This document shows positions 55,713-63,665 of a stretch of 64,000 nucleotides of DNA, one piece after another. The notes beneath the pieces were generated by a model. The model did not search any database and was not told where the DNA came from. It worked only from the letters and a program-made list of their open reading frames with translations. The stretch is from an uncultured Prevotellaceae bacterium (GTDB taxonomy: Bacteria; Bacteroidota; Bacteroidia; Bacteroidales; Bacteroidaceae), in contig CACYYG010000015.1 in NCBI GenBank assembly GCA_902778535.1, positions 1 through 64,000 of the forward strand, read 5' to 3'. Both the position numbers and the translations under genes were made by a program. The first letter of the stretch is position 1. The number at the start of each line of letters is the position of its first letter.

Positions 55713-56144
55713 ATGAAGATACTGATTGTCAACGGCCCCAACCTGAACCTTTTAGGTCGTCGTGAGCCTGGCATCTACGGCCAGACGTCCTTCGACGATT
55801 TCCTGCCGCAGCTGCGCCAGCGCTATCCTGACGTCGAGATAGACTATTTCCAGAGTAACATAGAGGGCGTGCTCATCGACAAGATGCAACAGGTGGGCTT
55901 CTCGTGCGATGGCATCGTGCTCAACGCCGGCGCTTACACACACACCAGCATTGCACTGCACGACTGTATCCGCAGCATCAAGGCGCCTGTCATCGAGGTA
56001 CACATTTCCAACGTACATCAGCGCGAGGAGTTCCGGCATAAGAGCATGATCAGCAGTGCCTGCCGTGGCGTCATCTGCGGCTTCGGTCTCGACTCCTATC
56101 GTCTGGCCATTGAGGCTCTGCTTCCTACGCGCATGTGTATATAA
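55713..56144 (+). CDS. aroQ: Type II 3-dehydroquinate dehydratase
   Basis: 143 residues. Third step of the shikimate pathway. Motifs: VNGPNLNLLGRREPGIYG with the active-site Tyr loop, NAGAYTHTSIALHDCI, EVHISNVHQREEFRHKS and GFGLDSYRLAIEAL. Length is typical for the dodecameric type II enzyme. It lies 9 bp after murI. Confidence 0.96.
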   Translation: MKILIVNGPNLNLLGRREPGIYGQTSFDDFLPQLRQRYPDVEIDYFQSNIEGVLIDKMQQVGFSCDGIVLNAGAYTHTSIALHDCIRSIKAPVIEVHISNVHQREEFRHKSMISSACRGVICGFGLDSYRLAIEALLPTRMCI

Positions 56145-56146
56145 TA

Positions 56147-56779
56147 ATGTGTAGCATTACCGATTATATCCTATCGCACATCGACGCCGAGCCCGACTAC
56201 CTGCATCGTCTCTGGCGTGCCACTAATCTTGAGTTGCTCAACGGTCGCATGGCCAGCGGACATCTGCAGGGCCGCCTGTTGAAGATGCTGGTTGAGATGA
56301 TCAGGCCGCGCAACATTCTGGAGGTGGGCACCTTCAGTGGTTATAGCGCCCTATGCATGGCCGAGGGACTGGCCGATGATGACTGTCGCGTCTATACTTT
56401 CGAGGTGAACGACGAGGTGGAGGATTTCACTCGCCGATGGATAGCAGGCTCGCCTTTTGGTCATCGCGTCCAATTCACCATCGGCGATGCCCTACATTTG
56501 GCGCCCGAACTGGGCATCACCTTCGACATGACATTCATCGACGGCGACAAGCGTACTTATGTCGAGGCTTACGAGATGGCGCTTACAGTGGTGCGTTCAG
56601 GTGGTTTCATCATTGCGGATAATACCCTCTGGGACGGACACGTTGTCGATTCTTCATATGACCACGACCACCAGACGCAGGGCATCCGACGCTTCAACGA
56701 CTACGTGGTAGCCGATGCGCGCACTGAAGAAGTGATACTTCCGATACGCGATGGACTTACAATTATGAAGAAATTATAG
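56147..56779 (+). CDS. SAM-dependent O-methyltransferase (COMT-like)
   Basis: 210 residues from ATG 56147, two bases past the aroQ stop; a GTG at 56135 overlaps aroQ and is less likely. Class I methyltransferase of the catechol/caffeoyl-CoA O-methyltransferase type: EVGTFSGYSALCMAEGL binds SAM, and DMTFIDGDKRTYVEAYEMAL and FIIADNTLWDGHVVD carry the metal-binding Asp and Asn residues. The substrate is unknown. It ends the ompH operon. Confidence 0.92.
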   Translation: MCSITDYILSHIDAEPDYLHRLWRATNLELLNGRMASGHLQGRLLKMLVEMIRPRNILEVGTFSGYSALCMAEGLADDDCRVYTFEVNDEVEDFTRRWIAGSPFGHRVQFTIGDALHLAPELGITFDMTFIDGDKRTYVEAYEMALTVVRSGGFIIADNTLWDGHVVDSSYDHDHQTQGIRRFNDYVVADARTEEVILPIRDGLTIMKKL

Positions 56780-56872
56780 CAAAAAAACGAGAAAACGAAT
56801 TGATTTAGGTCAACTATTTGTCAGATTTACACTTTTTAGCAAAAATAACTTGCAGATTAGTAGAAAATGGCC

Positions 56873-56948
56873 TAATTTTGCATCGTGTTTTTCATAGTAT
56901 TAGATTTAAGGTTAACAAAGGTTGGGTCACAGCGGTGACCCTTTTTTT
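56873..56948 (+). ncRNA. Candidate small RNA: promoter and terminator with no ORF
   Basis: A -7 element TAATTTTG at 56873-56880 is followed about 45 bp later by a hairpin (GGGTCAC-AGCG-GTGACCC, 56924-56941) and seven Ts. A transcript from about 56887 would be some 60 bases and encodes nothing. The middle (TAGATTTAAGGTTAACAAAG) looks to me like a sequence that recurs in Bacteroidales genomes, from memory only. It could also be a terminator for the upstream operon with a chance promoter match. Confidence 0.55.
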
Positions 56949-56977
56949 GTACTACGCAATAAGACAATGCCGATATA

Positions 56978-57043
56978 TTAAGAAGACAACTTGTACAACA
57001 AGAGCAACTTTTGCTGCGCTTGTTGTACAAGTTGTCTTCTTAA
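56978..57043. repeat. 25-bp perfect inverted repeat
   Basis: Arms 56978-57002 (starting TTAAGAAGACAACTTGTACA) and 57019-57043 are exact complements around a 16-base loop. It lies between the candidate small RNA and the convergent DUF4923 gene, 11 bp past the latter's stop. The arm resembles the inside of the element at 1932-2102. A bidirectional terminator or a small mobile palindrome is possible. Confidence 0.93.
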
Positions 57044-57053
57044 AGCAATGTGT

Positions 57054-57734
57054 TTATTTTTTGAAGTCGAAACCGAGGCGCAGACCGTCGTAGCTCTTCG
57101 AGATTTCGCCCACCGTCTGTAGCGTTCCGTTCCCGCTCAGGGCCGACACAGTCTGCAGCAGTGTCAGCAGCTTGCTTGACTCAAAGAGCAATGCGATACC
57201 GTTGGCATTGCGCTTGGCGTAGCAGTTGATGGTGAGCAACATGCCCTGCATTGTCACTCTCGACGAGGCCTCGTCAAACGTGTAGTTGCCGCTCATGCCT
57301 GTGCCGGCAAACTTGGCCGAGAACGTGCCGTCCTGATTAAACGTGACGCTGGTGTTGTTTGCCCTCACGCCAATAGACTGATATGTGGGTGCCAGCTTCG
57401 ACTTGATTTGTGCAGCCACCACCTCGCCGCCTGCCTGTGCCAGCAGCTGGTCGCTGGTGAAGGCGCAACCCGGCTGGAAGTACGTCCAAGTGCCGATAAG
57501 CTGCTGCTTTGTGGGCCTTGCCGATCCGCCTAAGACGCTTCCCAGTATGTTGCCCAGGGCACCGGTTGCATCCTGCACTGTTGTCCCGGCAGTAGTGCCT
57601 GCAGTATTCGTGCCAAGAAGCACGTCGGAGAGTACCTGTGTGCCCAACTGGGTCCACGTGTTGTTCTGCGATCCGCAGCCCGTCAGCATCAATGCCGACA
57701 CAGCAAGACTGCAAATAAAGATAGTCTTTTTCAT
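57054..57734 (-). CDS. DUF4923 family lipoprotein
   Basis: 226 residues from ATG 57734 (MKKTIFICSLAVSALMLTGCG); the frame extends upstream over the promoter. Lipobox LTGC with Cys at 20. An Ala/Gly/Thr-rich spacer (about 25-75) precedes a C-terminal beta-barrel-like domain (about 80-226; GTWTYFQPGCAFTS, SVTFNQDGTFSAKFAGTGMSGNYTF) that resembles lipocalin-like stress proteins. DUF4923 is a Bacteroidales family of unknown function. Monocistronic with its own promoter. Confidence 0.85.
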   Translation of the reverse strand: MKKTIFICSLAVSALMLTGCGSQNNTWTQLGTQVLSDVLLGTNTAGTTAGTTVQDATGALGNILGSVLGGSARPTKQQLIGTWTYFQPGCAFTSDQLLAQAGGEVVAAQIKSKLAPTYQSIGVRANNTSVTFNQDGTFSAKFAGTGMSGNYTFDEASSRVTMQGMLLTINCYAKRNANGIALLFESSKLLTLLQTVSALSGNGTLQTVGEISKSYDGLRLGFDFKK

Positions 57735-57766
57735 GTTGATGATTGAATAAAGGTAAATAATTGCTG

Positions 57767-57774
57767 CAAAATTA
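57767..57774 (-). promoter_or_regulatory. DUF4923 gene -7 element TAATTTTG
   Basis: Minus-strand TAnnTTTG match 33 bp upstream of ATG 57734. Confidence 0.7.
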
Positions 57775-57837
57775 GCAATTTTTGCTGAATAGCAGCAATT
57801 TTTCCTGCTAAAATTTGGCTGGTTGCAAAAAAAGCAG

Positions 57838-57845
57838 TAATTTTG
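57838..57845 (+). promoter_or_regulatory. tRNA-Glu -7 element TAATTTTG
   Basis: Plus-strand TAnnTTTG match about 55 bp before the mature tRNA. Confidence 0.7.
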
Positions 57846-57899
57846 CACCCGCTTTAACGCTCGTCGTTCATTTCTTTGTTGAACATTAGCTTAATGCAA

Positions 57900-57971
57900 G
57901 GTCCCTTCGTCTATCGGTTAGGACGAGAGATTTTCATTCTCTAAAGAGGAGTTCGACTCTCCTAGGGACTA
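57900..57971 (+). tRNA. tRNA-Glu (anticodon TTC)
   Basis: All four arms fold: acceptor GGTCCCT/AGGGACT (with one G-U), D stem GTCT/GGAC, anticodon stem AGAGA/TCTCT with loop TTTTCAT (anticodon 57933-57935) and T arm AGGAG-TTCGACT-CTCCT. CA follows the discriminator A. It lies upstream of rpsT. Confidence 0.95.
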
Positions 57972-58138
57972 CAAAAAAGTAAGTTCGCCATCTGCGCAGC
58001 GATGCGCTACCTGTTACGGAAACGCAGGGAAAGGGTGACGATGAGTTCTTTCGGGAACTTGCCCAGGGCGGTTGTTGAGACGCAAGACCCACAGGCCTTA
58101 TTCAAAAATTACAAATTTTAAAATTAAAAATTAAAAAA

Positions 58139-58393
58139 ATGGCAAACCACAAATCCTCTCTGAAGAGAATCCGCCAGGACAAAGTTAGGGCACTCCACAA
58201 CAAGTATTATGCAAAGACCATGCGTAACGCAGTGCGCAAGCTGCGTGCCATGACAAACAAGGAAGAGGCTGAGGCTCTCTACCCGAAGGTGCAGAAGATG
58301 CTTGACAAGCTGGCAAAGACAAACATCATCCACAAGAACAAGGCTGCAAACCTGAAGTCTGGACTCGTGGCACATATTAACAAGCTGGGCTAA
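58139..58393 (+). CDS. rpsT: 30S ribosomal protein S20
   Basis: 84 residues, helical and very basic ([35 protein letters not shown] begins as in all S20 proteins, split here: [16 protein letters not shown]). It binds 16S rRNA in the small subunit. The gene starts directly after A/T-rich heptamer-like DNA (AAAATTA units). The 165 bp between tRNA-Glu and rpsT holds no other gene that I can see. A terminator follows at 58416-58455. Confidence 0.97.
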   Translation: MANHKSSLKRIRQDKVRALHNKYYAKTMRNAVRKLRAMTNKEEAEALYPKVQKMLDKLAKTNIIHKNKAANLKSGLVAHINKLG

Positions 58394-58415
58394 ACGCCAG
58401 CAAGCCGCAAAGGCA

Positions 58416-58455
58416 AGAGCCGCACGCAGAGAAATCTCCGCGTGCGGCTCTTTTC
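58416..58455 (+). terminator. rpsT terminator
   Basis: A 12-bp stem (AGAGCCGCACGC/GCGTGCGGCTCT) with a 12-base loop and TTTCTT after it, 22 bp past the rpsT stop and convergent to tadA. Confidence 0.85.
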
Positions 58456-58494
58456 TTGATGACGTGTTTCGTGTGATTGGTGCTCGTCAGTGGC

Positions 58495-58941
58495 TTAGCG
58501 TCGCTGGCGGAAGAACTCCTGCATCAGTTCGCGGCACTCTTCCTCGAGCACGCCGCCGTTGACGATCGCCTTTGGATGCAGGGCGCTGGGAGCAAATGTA
58601 AGGAAACCGCGCTTCTCGTCGCGACAGCCGTAAACGATGTTGGGCACTTGCGCCCAGCCCAAAGCTCCTGCGCACATTACGCAAGGCTCGACGGTAACAT
58701 AAAGCGTGCATTGTGGCAGATATTTTCCGCCCAACTCATTCGTGGCGATGGTGATGGCTTGCATCTCAGCGTGTGCCGTGGGGTCGGTCAGGGTTTCAGT
58801 GAGATTGTGGGCACGCGCTACGACACGGTCTTGGCACACGACGACGGCGCCGATGGGCACTTCGCCCTTGACTAAGGCCTTTTTTGCCTCGTCGAGGGCC
58901 ATCCGCATGTATTTCTCGTGGTTGGAAGTGGAATTCATCAT
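58495..58941 (-). CDS. tadA: tRNA-specific adenosine deaminase (TadA type)
   Basis: 148 residues. Zinc cytidine/adenosine deaminase fold with HAE (TDPTAHAEMQAI) and PCVMC (VEPCVMCAGALGWAQV). It converts A34 to inosine in tRNA-Arg by family. The spacing and the C-terminal EECRELMQEFFRQRR fit TadA better than guanine deaminase. It is the last gene of the fadL-recO-tadA group, 7 bp after recO. Confidence 0.92.
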   Translation of the reverse strand: MMNSTSNHEKYMRMALDEAKKALVKGEVPIGAVVVCQDRVVARAHNLTETLTDPTAHAEMQAITIATNELGGKYLPQCTLYVTVEPCVMCAGALGWAQVPNIVYGCRDEKRGFLTFAPSALHPKAIVNGGVLEEECRELMQEFFRQRR

Positions 58942-58948
58942 ATTTTTT

Positions 58949-59668
58949 TTATTGATAGAGTTCTTGCAGCACGCTGAGCGAGCGCAAGGCAGGAAAACTG
59001 GGCAGATGCAGGCGGTAGTAAAGCAGCAGCAGCTCGAGTATGCGATTGCGCTCCGTGCGGCTGAGTCGGAAGAGATGCATCGTGGGGTAGTCCATGCGCA
59101 TGAGCAGGCGTATGCGGCTGGCTTCCTGCGGCATCAGGAAGTCGGAATGTAGCGGCGGAGTGGCGCAGAACGTGGCGCCGCGCAGGTCGAAGTAGTCGTT
59201 TTCCTCCTCTAAGTTAGGGTAGAAACCGAGGAAGCGGCTTAGACGCATAAGGAACACGAGGTGGAAGTTGGCAAAGTTCTTCTCAGCTCCGTCGAGCCAC
59301 TCAATACTGTTGCGCACGTAGTTAAACAGTGGCGCGTCGTGTTGCTCATCTCTCAAGGCATGATACAAAAACTCCGCCACGAAGAGCCCGATGGTGAGCT
59401 TCTTCGCGTCGGAGTAAAGTGAGGGCAGCGGAGTGAGCAGCGATGCGTCGCGCAGTTTCTGTAGCTGTTGCAGGGGTCGCACGTCGCACTCGATGCTGAG
59501 CAGCGTCAGCGGCTGCAGATACTGTTTCTTGATTTTTGAGCGTTCCGAGCGTGGCGCAGGCACAATGAACGACAGCCGCCCATGCTCACGGGTGTACATG
59601 TCGGTGATAATACGTCCTTCGCCGTATTTCAGCGAATGTAGCACGATGGCCTCGCTCTTCGTCAGCAT
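58949..59668 (-). CDS. recO: DNA repair protein RecO
   Basis: 239 residues. An N-terminal OB fold (AIVLHSLKYGEGRIITDMYTREHG), which anneals single-stranded DNA, and a helical C-terminal part. The zinc-finger cysteines of some RecO proteins are absent here apart from one Cys (GATFCATP). It loads RecA with RecR by family. Its start codon overlaps the stop of the FadL gene by one base. Confidence 0.92.
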   Translation of the reverse strand: MLTKSEAIVLHSLKYGEGRIITDMYTREHGRLSFIVPAPRSERSKIKKQYLQPLTLLSIECDVRPLQQLQKLRDASLLTPLPSLYSDAKKLTIGLFVAEFLYHALRDEQHDAPLFNYVRNSIEWLDGAEKNFANFHLVFLMRLSRFLGFYPNLEEENDYFDLRGATFCATPPLHSDFLMPQEASRIRLLMRMDYPTMHLFRLSRTERNRILELLLLYYRLHLPSFPALRSLSVLQELYQ

Positions 59669-61260
59669 CAGAGAGTGATGTCACAGCCGATGCCGAGCAC
59701 GCGGTTGGTGCGGGTGAAGCTGTCGTTCATGCCTGCCGAGGGATAGTCGGTGCGGTCGTAGTTGCCGTATTCCGTCTGGAAGAAGGCAGCCTTCAGCTTG
59801 ACGACTTCGCTCAGTCTGTAGTTCATGCCGAAGCCGATGCTGTAGCTGTTCACCACAAACGACATGTCGTTGATGTACTCGTCGGTGTTGCCGTAGCGAG
59901 TAATCTGTCCGCCGGCCGAGATGGTCACGCGGTCGTTGATGTCCCACTCGGCACCGGCCAGCAACTCGTAGCTGTTATGGTCGAGTTTCTTCTGTGAGGC
60001 ATCATACCAGTCGGCCTGCTTGTCGAAGAAATAGTGGGCGCCAAGGTTCAGACGCACTGCCTCGATGGGTGAATACTGTGCACCGAGGGTGAGCAGGGCA
60101 GGTTGGTCTTCGTTCACTTTCTCGCCGTCGCGGAACTTGTTCACGGCCTCAATCTCGCCTGCTTCAAAGAGTGTCGACTCGTTCTTCATGCGCATCTGGG
60201 TCTTGAACTCATATTTTGCGGCGAAGTTGAACTTGTCGTTCAGGCGATAGTCGATGCCGATGACGGGAGCCACGCCCAGGCCGGTCTGGTTACACATCAG
60301 GTTGACGCCCTGCGAATATTGTGCCAGGGCTGCCATCGAGCGCTTCGACTCGTCGCTCGTCAGCTGTGTGAGTCCGGCTTTCAGCTGCTGCATCTCGGGC
60401 GTCATCATGTTTTCGGGCACATTGTTCAGGATGGGCAGCACCTCGCTGGCGCGCTGAGCCAGCTCCATCGACTGCACGCCCACTTCTTTCAGCTTTGAGG
60501 CAAAGTCGACGAAGCTGCCGTCGGCCTGGTAAACGTTGATGTTGCTGATGCGTGCCCTGTAGGTGGCATCGCCGTAGAGCAGGCGCAGGCCGCCATAGAC
60601 CGACACCTTCTCGTTCAGCTTGTAGGCCGTTCCCAGCTGCAGGCCGAAGTAATACTGCCTGCCTTCCATGAAGCTGTTCATGTCGTAGCCGTGAGTATTG
60701 TTGAGGGAAATGACTCCCGTGGGAGCCTGACGGCCGGCCATCTGATAGATGAGGGGCGAATAGGCATTGAGAGCGTTGGCCAGCTGGTCCATGCTCATAA
60801 ACGTGCCGGCAATTGTTCCCACCACGCGCTCAAACGAGCCCAGACCGTTGTCGTAGGTGCACTTGCCGCCGCCGCCGGGCACCGAGAAGTTCAGCTGCAT
60901 GCTCCAGTCACCCTTGTTCCAGGCTGCCTGTATGGAGGGGATGATGGGCGCGTCGGCCACTCCCTCAAAGGTCTTGGTTGTATTCTTGTTGTTCTTGAGA
61001 CCCAATGCGAATACCTGGTCGGTCGACGTAATGGTGCGCGTCTGGTGAGCATACTGCCAGTTCAGGCCCAAGTGGAAGCCTTCAGGCATGAATACCACGC
61101 CGGCAGGGTTGCTGTACACGCCGTCAAGGCCGATGGCTGCATCGCGTGCGGGGTTACGAAGAAAATCAATGCTTTGGTTTGTGTTAGTGAGAATGCCGCC
61201 GGCGTTTGCCGTGGTGGCTGCTGCCAGCAGAAGGCTGGTCAGAATCTTTTTTGTTTTCAT
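59668..61260 (-). CDS. FadL/OmpP1-family outer membrane protein
   Basis: 530 residues. Signal peptide ending TANAG, then the N-terminal plug (NQSIDFLRNPARDAAIGLDGVYSNPAG), where the NPA motif is typical of the FadL family, and a 14-strand barrel ending in VLGIGCDITL. Transporters of this type take up hydrophobic compounds such as fatty acids. It is preceded by its own promoter and followed by recO with a one-base overlap. Confidence 0.92.
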   Translation of the reverse strand: MKTKKILTSLLLAAATTANAGGILTNTNQSIDFLRNPARDAAIGLDGVYSNPAGVVFMPEGFHLGLNWQYAHQTRTITSTDQVFALGLKNNKNTTKTFEGVADAPIIPSIQAAWNKGDWSMQLNFSVPGGGGKCTYDNGLGSFERVVGTIAGTFMSMDQLANALNAYSPLIYQMAGRQAPTGVISLNNTHGYDMNSFMEGRQYYFGLQLGTAYKLNEKVSVYGGLRLLYGDATYRARISNINVYQADGSFVDFASKLKEVGVQSMELAQRASEVLPILNNVPENMMTPEMQQLKAGLTQLTSDESKRSMAALAQYSQGVNLMCNQTGLGVAPVIGIDYRLNDKFNFAAKYEFKTQMRMKNESTLFEAGEIEAVNKFRDGEKVNEDQPALLTLGAQYSPIEAVRLNLGAHYFFDKQADWYDASQKKLDHNSYELLAGAEWDINDRVTISAGGQITRYGNTDEYINDMSFVVNSYSIGFGMNYRLSEVVKLKAAFFQTEYGNYDRTDYPSAGMNDSFTRTNRVLGIGCDITL

Positions 61261-61292
61261 ACCTTAAAACAATACTTATTGAAAAACGGCTG

Positions 61293-61300
61293 CAAAGGTA
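61293..61300 (-). promoter_or_regulatory. fadL-recO-tadA -7 element TACCTTTG
   Basis: Minus-strand TAnnTTTG match 33 bp upstream of ATG 61260. Confidence 0.75.
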
Positions 61301-61446
61301 AGCACTATTTTCGAAAGCTTGTTCGTTGTGTGCCTGCACTTAAGGATTATTAACAAAAAACTTGCGCATTTCTGCACAAATCGTGCAGTTTGCGCAAAAA
61401 ATCATTGCACAACGAGGCGTAAAGTGTGCATTGAACATGAAGAAAA

Positions 61447-61482
61447 TATTGTTCAGGCCACCAATTGGCGACCTGAACAATA
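61447..61482 (-). terminator. kduD terminator
   Basis: An 11-bp perfect stem (TATTGTTCAGG and its complement) with a 14-base loop, followed on the minus strand by TTTTCTTC, 10 bp past the kduD stop. Confidence 0.8.
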
Positions 61483-61492
61483 GGCAGTTGTT

Positions 61493-62296
61493 TTACTTCG
61501 GCTGCTTGCCGATGTAGGCGAGGATGCCGCCGTCGACGTACAGCACGTGGCCGTTGACGGCGTCAGAGGCGTGCGAGGCGAGGAACACGGCGGGACCGCC
61601 CAGCTCCGACGGGTCGAGCCAGCGTCCTGCAGGTGTCTTGGCGCAGATGAACAAGTCGAAGGGATGGCGGCTGCCGTCGGGCTGGCGCTCGCGCAGCGGT
61701 GCGGTCTGCGGTGTGGCGATGTAGCCCGGGCCGATGCCGTTGCACTGGATGTTGTACTCGCCATACTCTGAGCAGATGTTGCGGGTGAGCATCTTCAGAC
61801 CGCCCTTGGCGGCTGCGTAGGCGCTGACGGTCTCGCGGCCCAGCTCGCTCATCATCGAGCAGATGTTGATGATCTTGCCCTCGCGACGCTCCATCATCTC
61901 AGGGATGACGGCTGAGGAGCAGATGAACGGACCCACGAGGTCGATGTCGATGACCTGCTGGAACTCGGCGCGCTTCATCTCGTGCATGGGGATGCGCTTG
62001 ATGATGCCGGCGTTGTTCACCAGAATGTCAATCTGGCCCACCTCTTTGTGAATGGTCTCCACGAGTGCCTTCACGTCGTCTTCCTTTGTGACGTCGCACA
62101 CATATCCTTTCACGTTCTCAATGCCGGCCTCCTTGTAGTTGTCCAGTCCGCGCTGCAGGGCAGCCTCGTTGATGTCGTTGAAGATGATGTTCTTTGCACC
62201 GGCGGCCACAAAGGCCTTGGCGATGTTGAATCCGATACCGTAAGAAGCGCCGGTTATCCAGGCGTTCTTACCCTCTAATGAAAATAAATTTGCCAT
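61493..62296 (-). CDS. kduD: 2-dehydro-3-deoxy-D-gluconate 5-dehydrogenase (SDR)
   Basis: 267 residues, a classical short-chain dehydrogenase: GASYGIGFNIAKAF binds NAD(P), NNAG is present at about 92-95, and the catalytic Ser...Tyr-x3-Lys is in SMMSELGRETVSAYAAAKGG. The closely placed kduI gene identifies it as KduD, which reduces or oxidises the 5-keto group in breakdown of unsaturated uronates from pectin or glycosaminoglycans. A gluconate 5-dehydrogenase role cannot be excluded from sequence. A 305-bp gap holding an inverted-repeat element separates it from kduI. Confidence 0.9.
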   Translation of the reverse strand: MANLFSLEGKNAWITGASYGIGFNIAKAFVAAGAKNIIFNDINEAALQRGLDNYKEAGIENVKGYVCDVTKEDDVKALVETIHKEVGQIDILVNNAGIIKRIPMHEMKRAEFQQVIDIDLVGPFICSSAVIPEMMERREGKIINICSMMSELGRETVSAYAAAKGGLKMLTRNICSEYGEYNIQCNGIGPGYIATPQTAPLRERQPDGSRHPFDLFICAKTPAGRWLDPSELGGPAVFLASHASDAVNGHVLYVDGGILAYIGKQPK

Positions 62297-62352
62297 TTTT
62301 TTGTTTTACGTTAATGATTATTTGAGTGAAACTTGATTTTTCTTTTTTTTTG

Positions 62353-62589
62353 TCTGCGACGCAACACGAATGACCATGAATGACCATGAATGATTCATAA
62401 ATAAATATTTCTTATTCTATAATGTCTTCTTCTATGTCCCATTCTACATTATTATTCACAATATCCAAATTCCTGTCAAGAAGTACACATTCGTTGGTCT
62501 CTTTTATGTAGCCGTATCTCTCGCCTTGTAGCTTTTATATATTTATGAATCATTCATGGTTATTCATGGTCATTCGTGTAGCGCCGCAG
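62353..62589. repeat. Inverted-repeat element between kduI and kduD with an ORF remnant
   Basis: Arms 62353-62406 and 62536-62589 are complementary over 54 bp with about four mismatches; each contains the ACGAATGACCATGAAT word. The 129-bp interior carries on the minus strand a 40-codon open stretch with no start (LQGERYGYIKETNECVLLD... to DIEEDIIE, stop at 62412-62414) that may be the end of a lost gene. It resembles a non-autonomous mobile element. Confidence 0.75.
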
Positions 62590-62601
62590 GCAATAATTAT
62601 C

Positions 62602-63444
62602 CTATTTCAGTTCCTTTATGTCATAAAAGTCTTGGTCGCTATAATCAAGGTTTTCACCGGCCATGCCCCAGATAAACGTGTAGTTGTGCGTGGCAGCGGC
62701 GCTGTGGATGCTCCATTCGGGTGAAAGGACGGCTTGGCCGTTGTGCAGCCAGAGGTGGCGCGTCTCCTGCGGCTCGCCCATGAAGTGGCAGACGGCTTGG
62801 TCGCTGGGCAGCTCGAAGTAGAAGTAAGCCTCCATGCGGCGGCTGTGCGTGTGGGCAGGCATCGTGTTCCAGACGGAGCCGGGCGCCAGCTCGGTCATGC
62901 CCATCTGCAACTGACACGTCGGCAGCACCTGGTTGACCAGCATCTTGTTGATGTTGCGCTCATTCGACATTTCCAACGAGCCCATGTGGGCCACCACGGC
63001 GTCTGCCTTCGTCACCTTGCGGCAGGGGTAGGCGGTGTGGGCCGTGGCCGAGTTGAAATAGAACTTCGCCGGCTTCGCGGCGTCGGCTGAAGCGAAGCGC
63101 ACCTCGCGGTCGCCGCGGCCTATGTAGAGTGCCTCCTTATAGCCGAGCTCGAACACCTCGTCGCCCACGACGACACGCCCCTGGCCGCCCACGTTATAAA
63201 TGCCCACCTCGCGGCGAGTGGTGAAGAACGGCGCCTTCAGAGGGTCGATGGCTTCTAACGTCAGCTCCTCGCCGACGGGCATGGCGCCGCCGACAATCAT
63301 GCGGTCGTACATCGAGTAGACCATGTTCACCTCGTCATTGGCAAAGAGTCTATCTATCAGGAAGTCACTGCGCAGACGCGCTGTGTCGTAGTGCTTTGCA
63401 TCCTCAGGGTTAGCCGCATAGCGCAGCTCATAGTTTGTCGTCAT
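62602..63444 (-). CDS. kduI: 5-dehydro-4-deoxy-D-glucuronate isomerase
   Basis: 280 residues, a two-cupin protein. It isomerises 4-deoxy-5-ketouronate to 3-deoxy-D-glycero-2,5-hexodiulosonate. Metal-binding residues are in AHTHSRRMEAYFYF (about 198-210), and NINKMLVNQVLPTCQLQMGMTELAPGSVWNT is KduI-specific (in shorter part: TCQLQMGMTELAPGSVWN). The promoter is at 63472-63479, and palindrome array B lies about 100 bp upstream of the start. KduD follows downstream on the same strand. Confidence 0.96.
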   Translation of the reverse strand: MTTNYELRYAANPEDAKHYDTARLRSDFLIDRLFANDEVNMVYSMYDRMIVGGAMPVGEELTLEAIDPLKAPFFTTRREVGIYNVGGQGRVVVGDEVFELGYKEALYIGRGDREVRFASADAAKPAKFYFNSATAHTAYPCRKVTKADAVVAHMGSLEMSNERNINKMLVNQVLPTCQLQMGMTELAPGSVWNTMPAHTHSRRMEAYFYFELPSDQAVCHFMGEPQETRHLWLHNGQAVLSPEWSIHSAAATHNYTFIWGMAGENLDYSDQDFYDIKELK

Positions 63445-63471
63445 GGTTAGCTACTTTTGATTTGTTGAGCG

Positions 63472-63479
63472 CAAAATTA
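63472..63479 (-). promoter_or_regulatory. kduI -7 element TAATTTTG
   Basis: Minus-strand TAnnTTTG match 28 bp upstream of ATG 63444. Confidence 0.75.
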
Positions 63480-63545
63480 CAAAAAAAAACCGTATTATTG
63501 ACGGATAATGTTCTAAAAAAACAAAAAAGGCAAAAGTTTATTTTT

Positions 63546-63628
63546 GTAACCACGTGGGTTACTAACAGTAACCCGCGTGGTTACTGACAGTAACCCACGT
63601 GGTTACTGTTAGTAACCCTCGATGTTAC
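63546..63628. repeat. Phased palindrome array B, copy 3
   Basis: Four 17-bp palindromes at 63546, 63568, 63590 and 63612, exactly 22 bp apart and in the same orientation as the array at 36547. The last element has the same CCTCGAT centre and the following ACCGAGGGTTTCG flank. It lies between the kduI promoter and the end of the VanZ gene. Confidence 0.95.
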
Positions 63629-63665
63629 CGAGGGTTTCGAAACATCTCTGCATTTCCGGCCATTA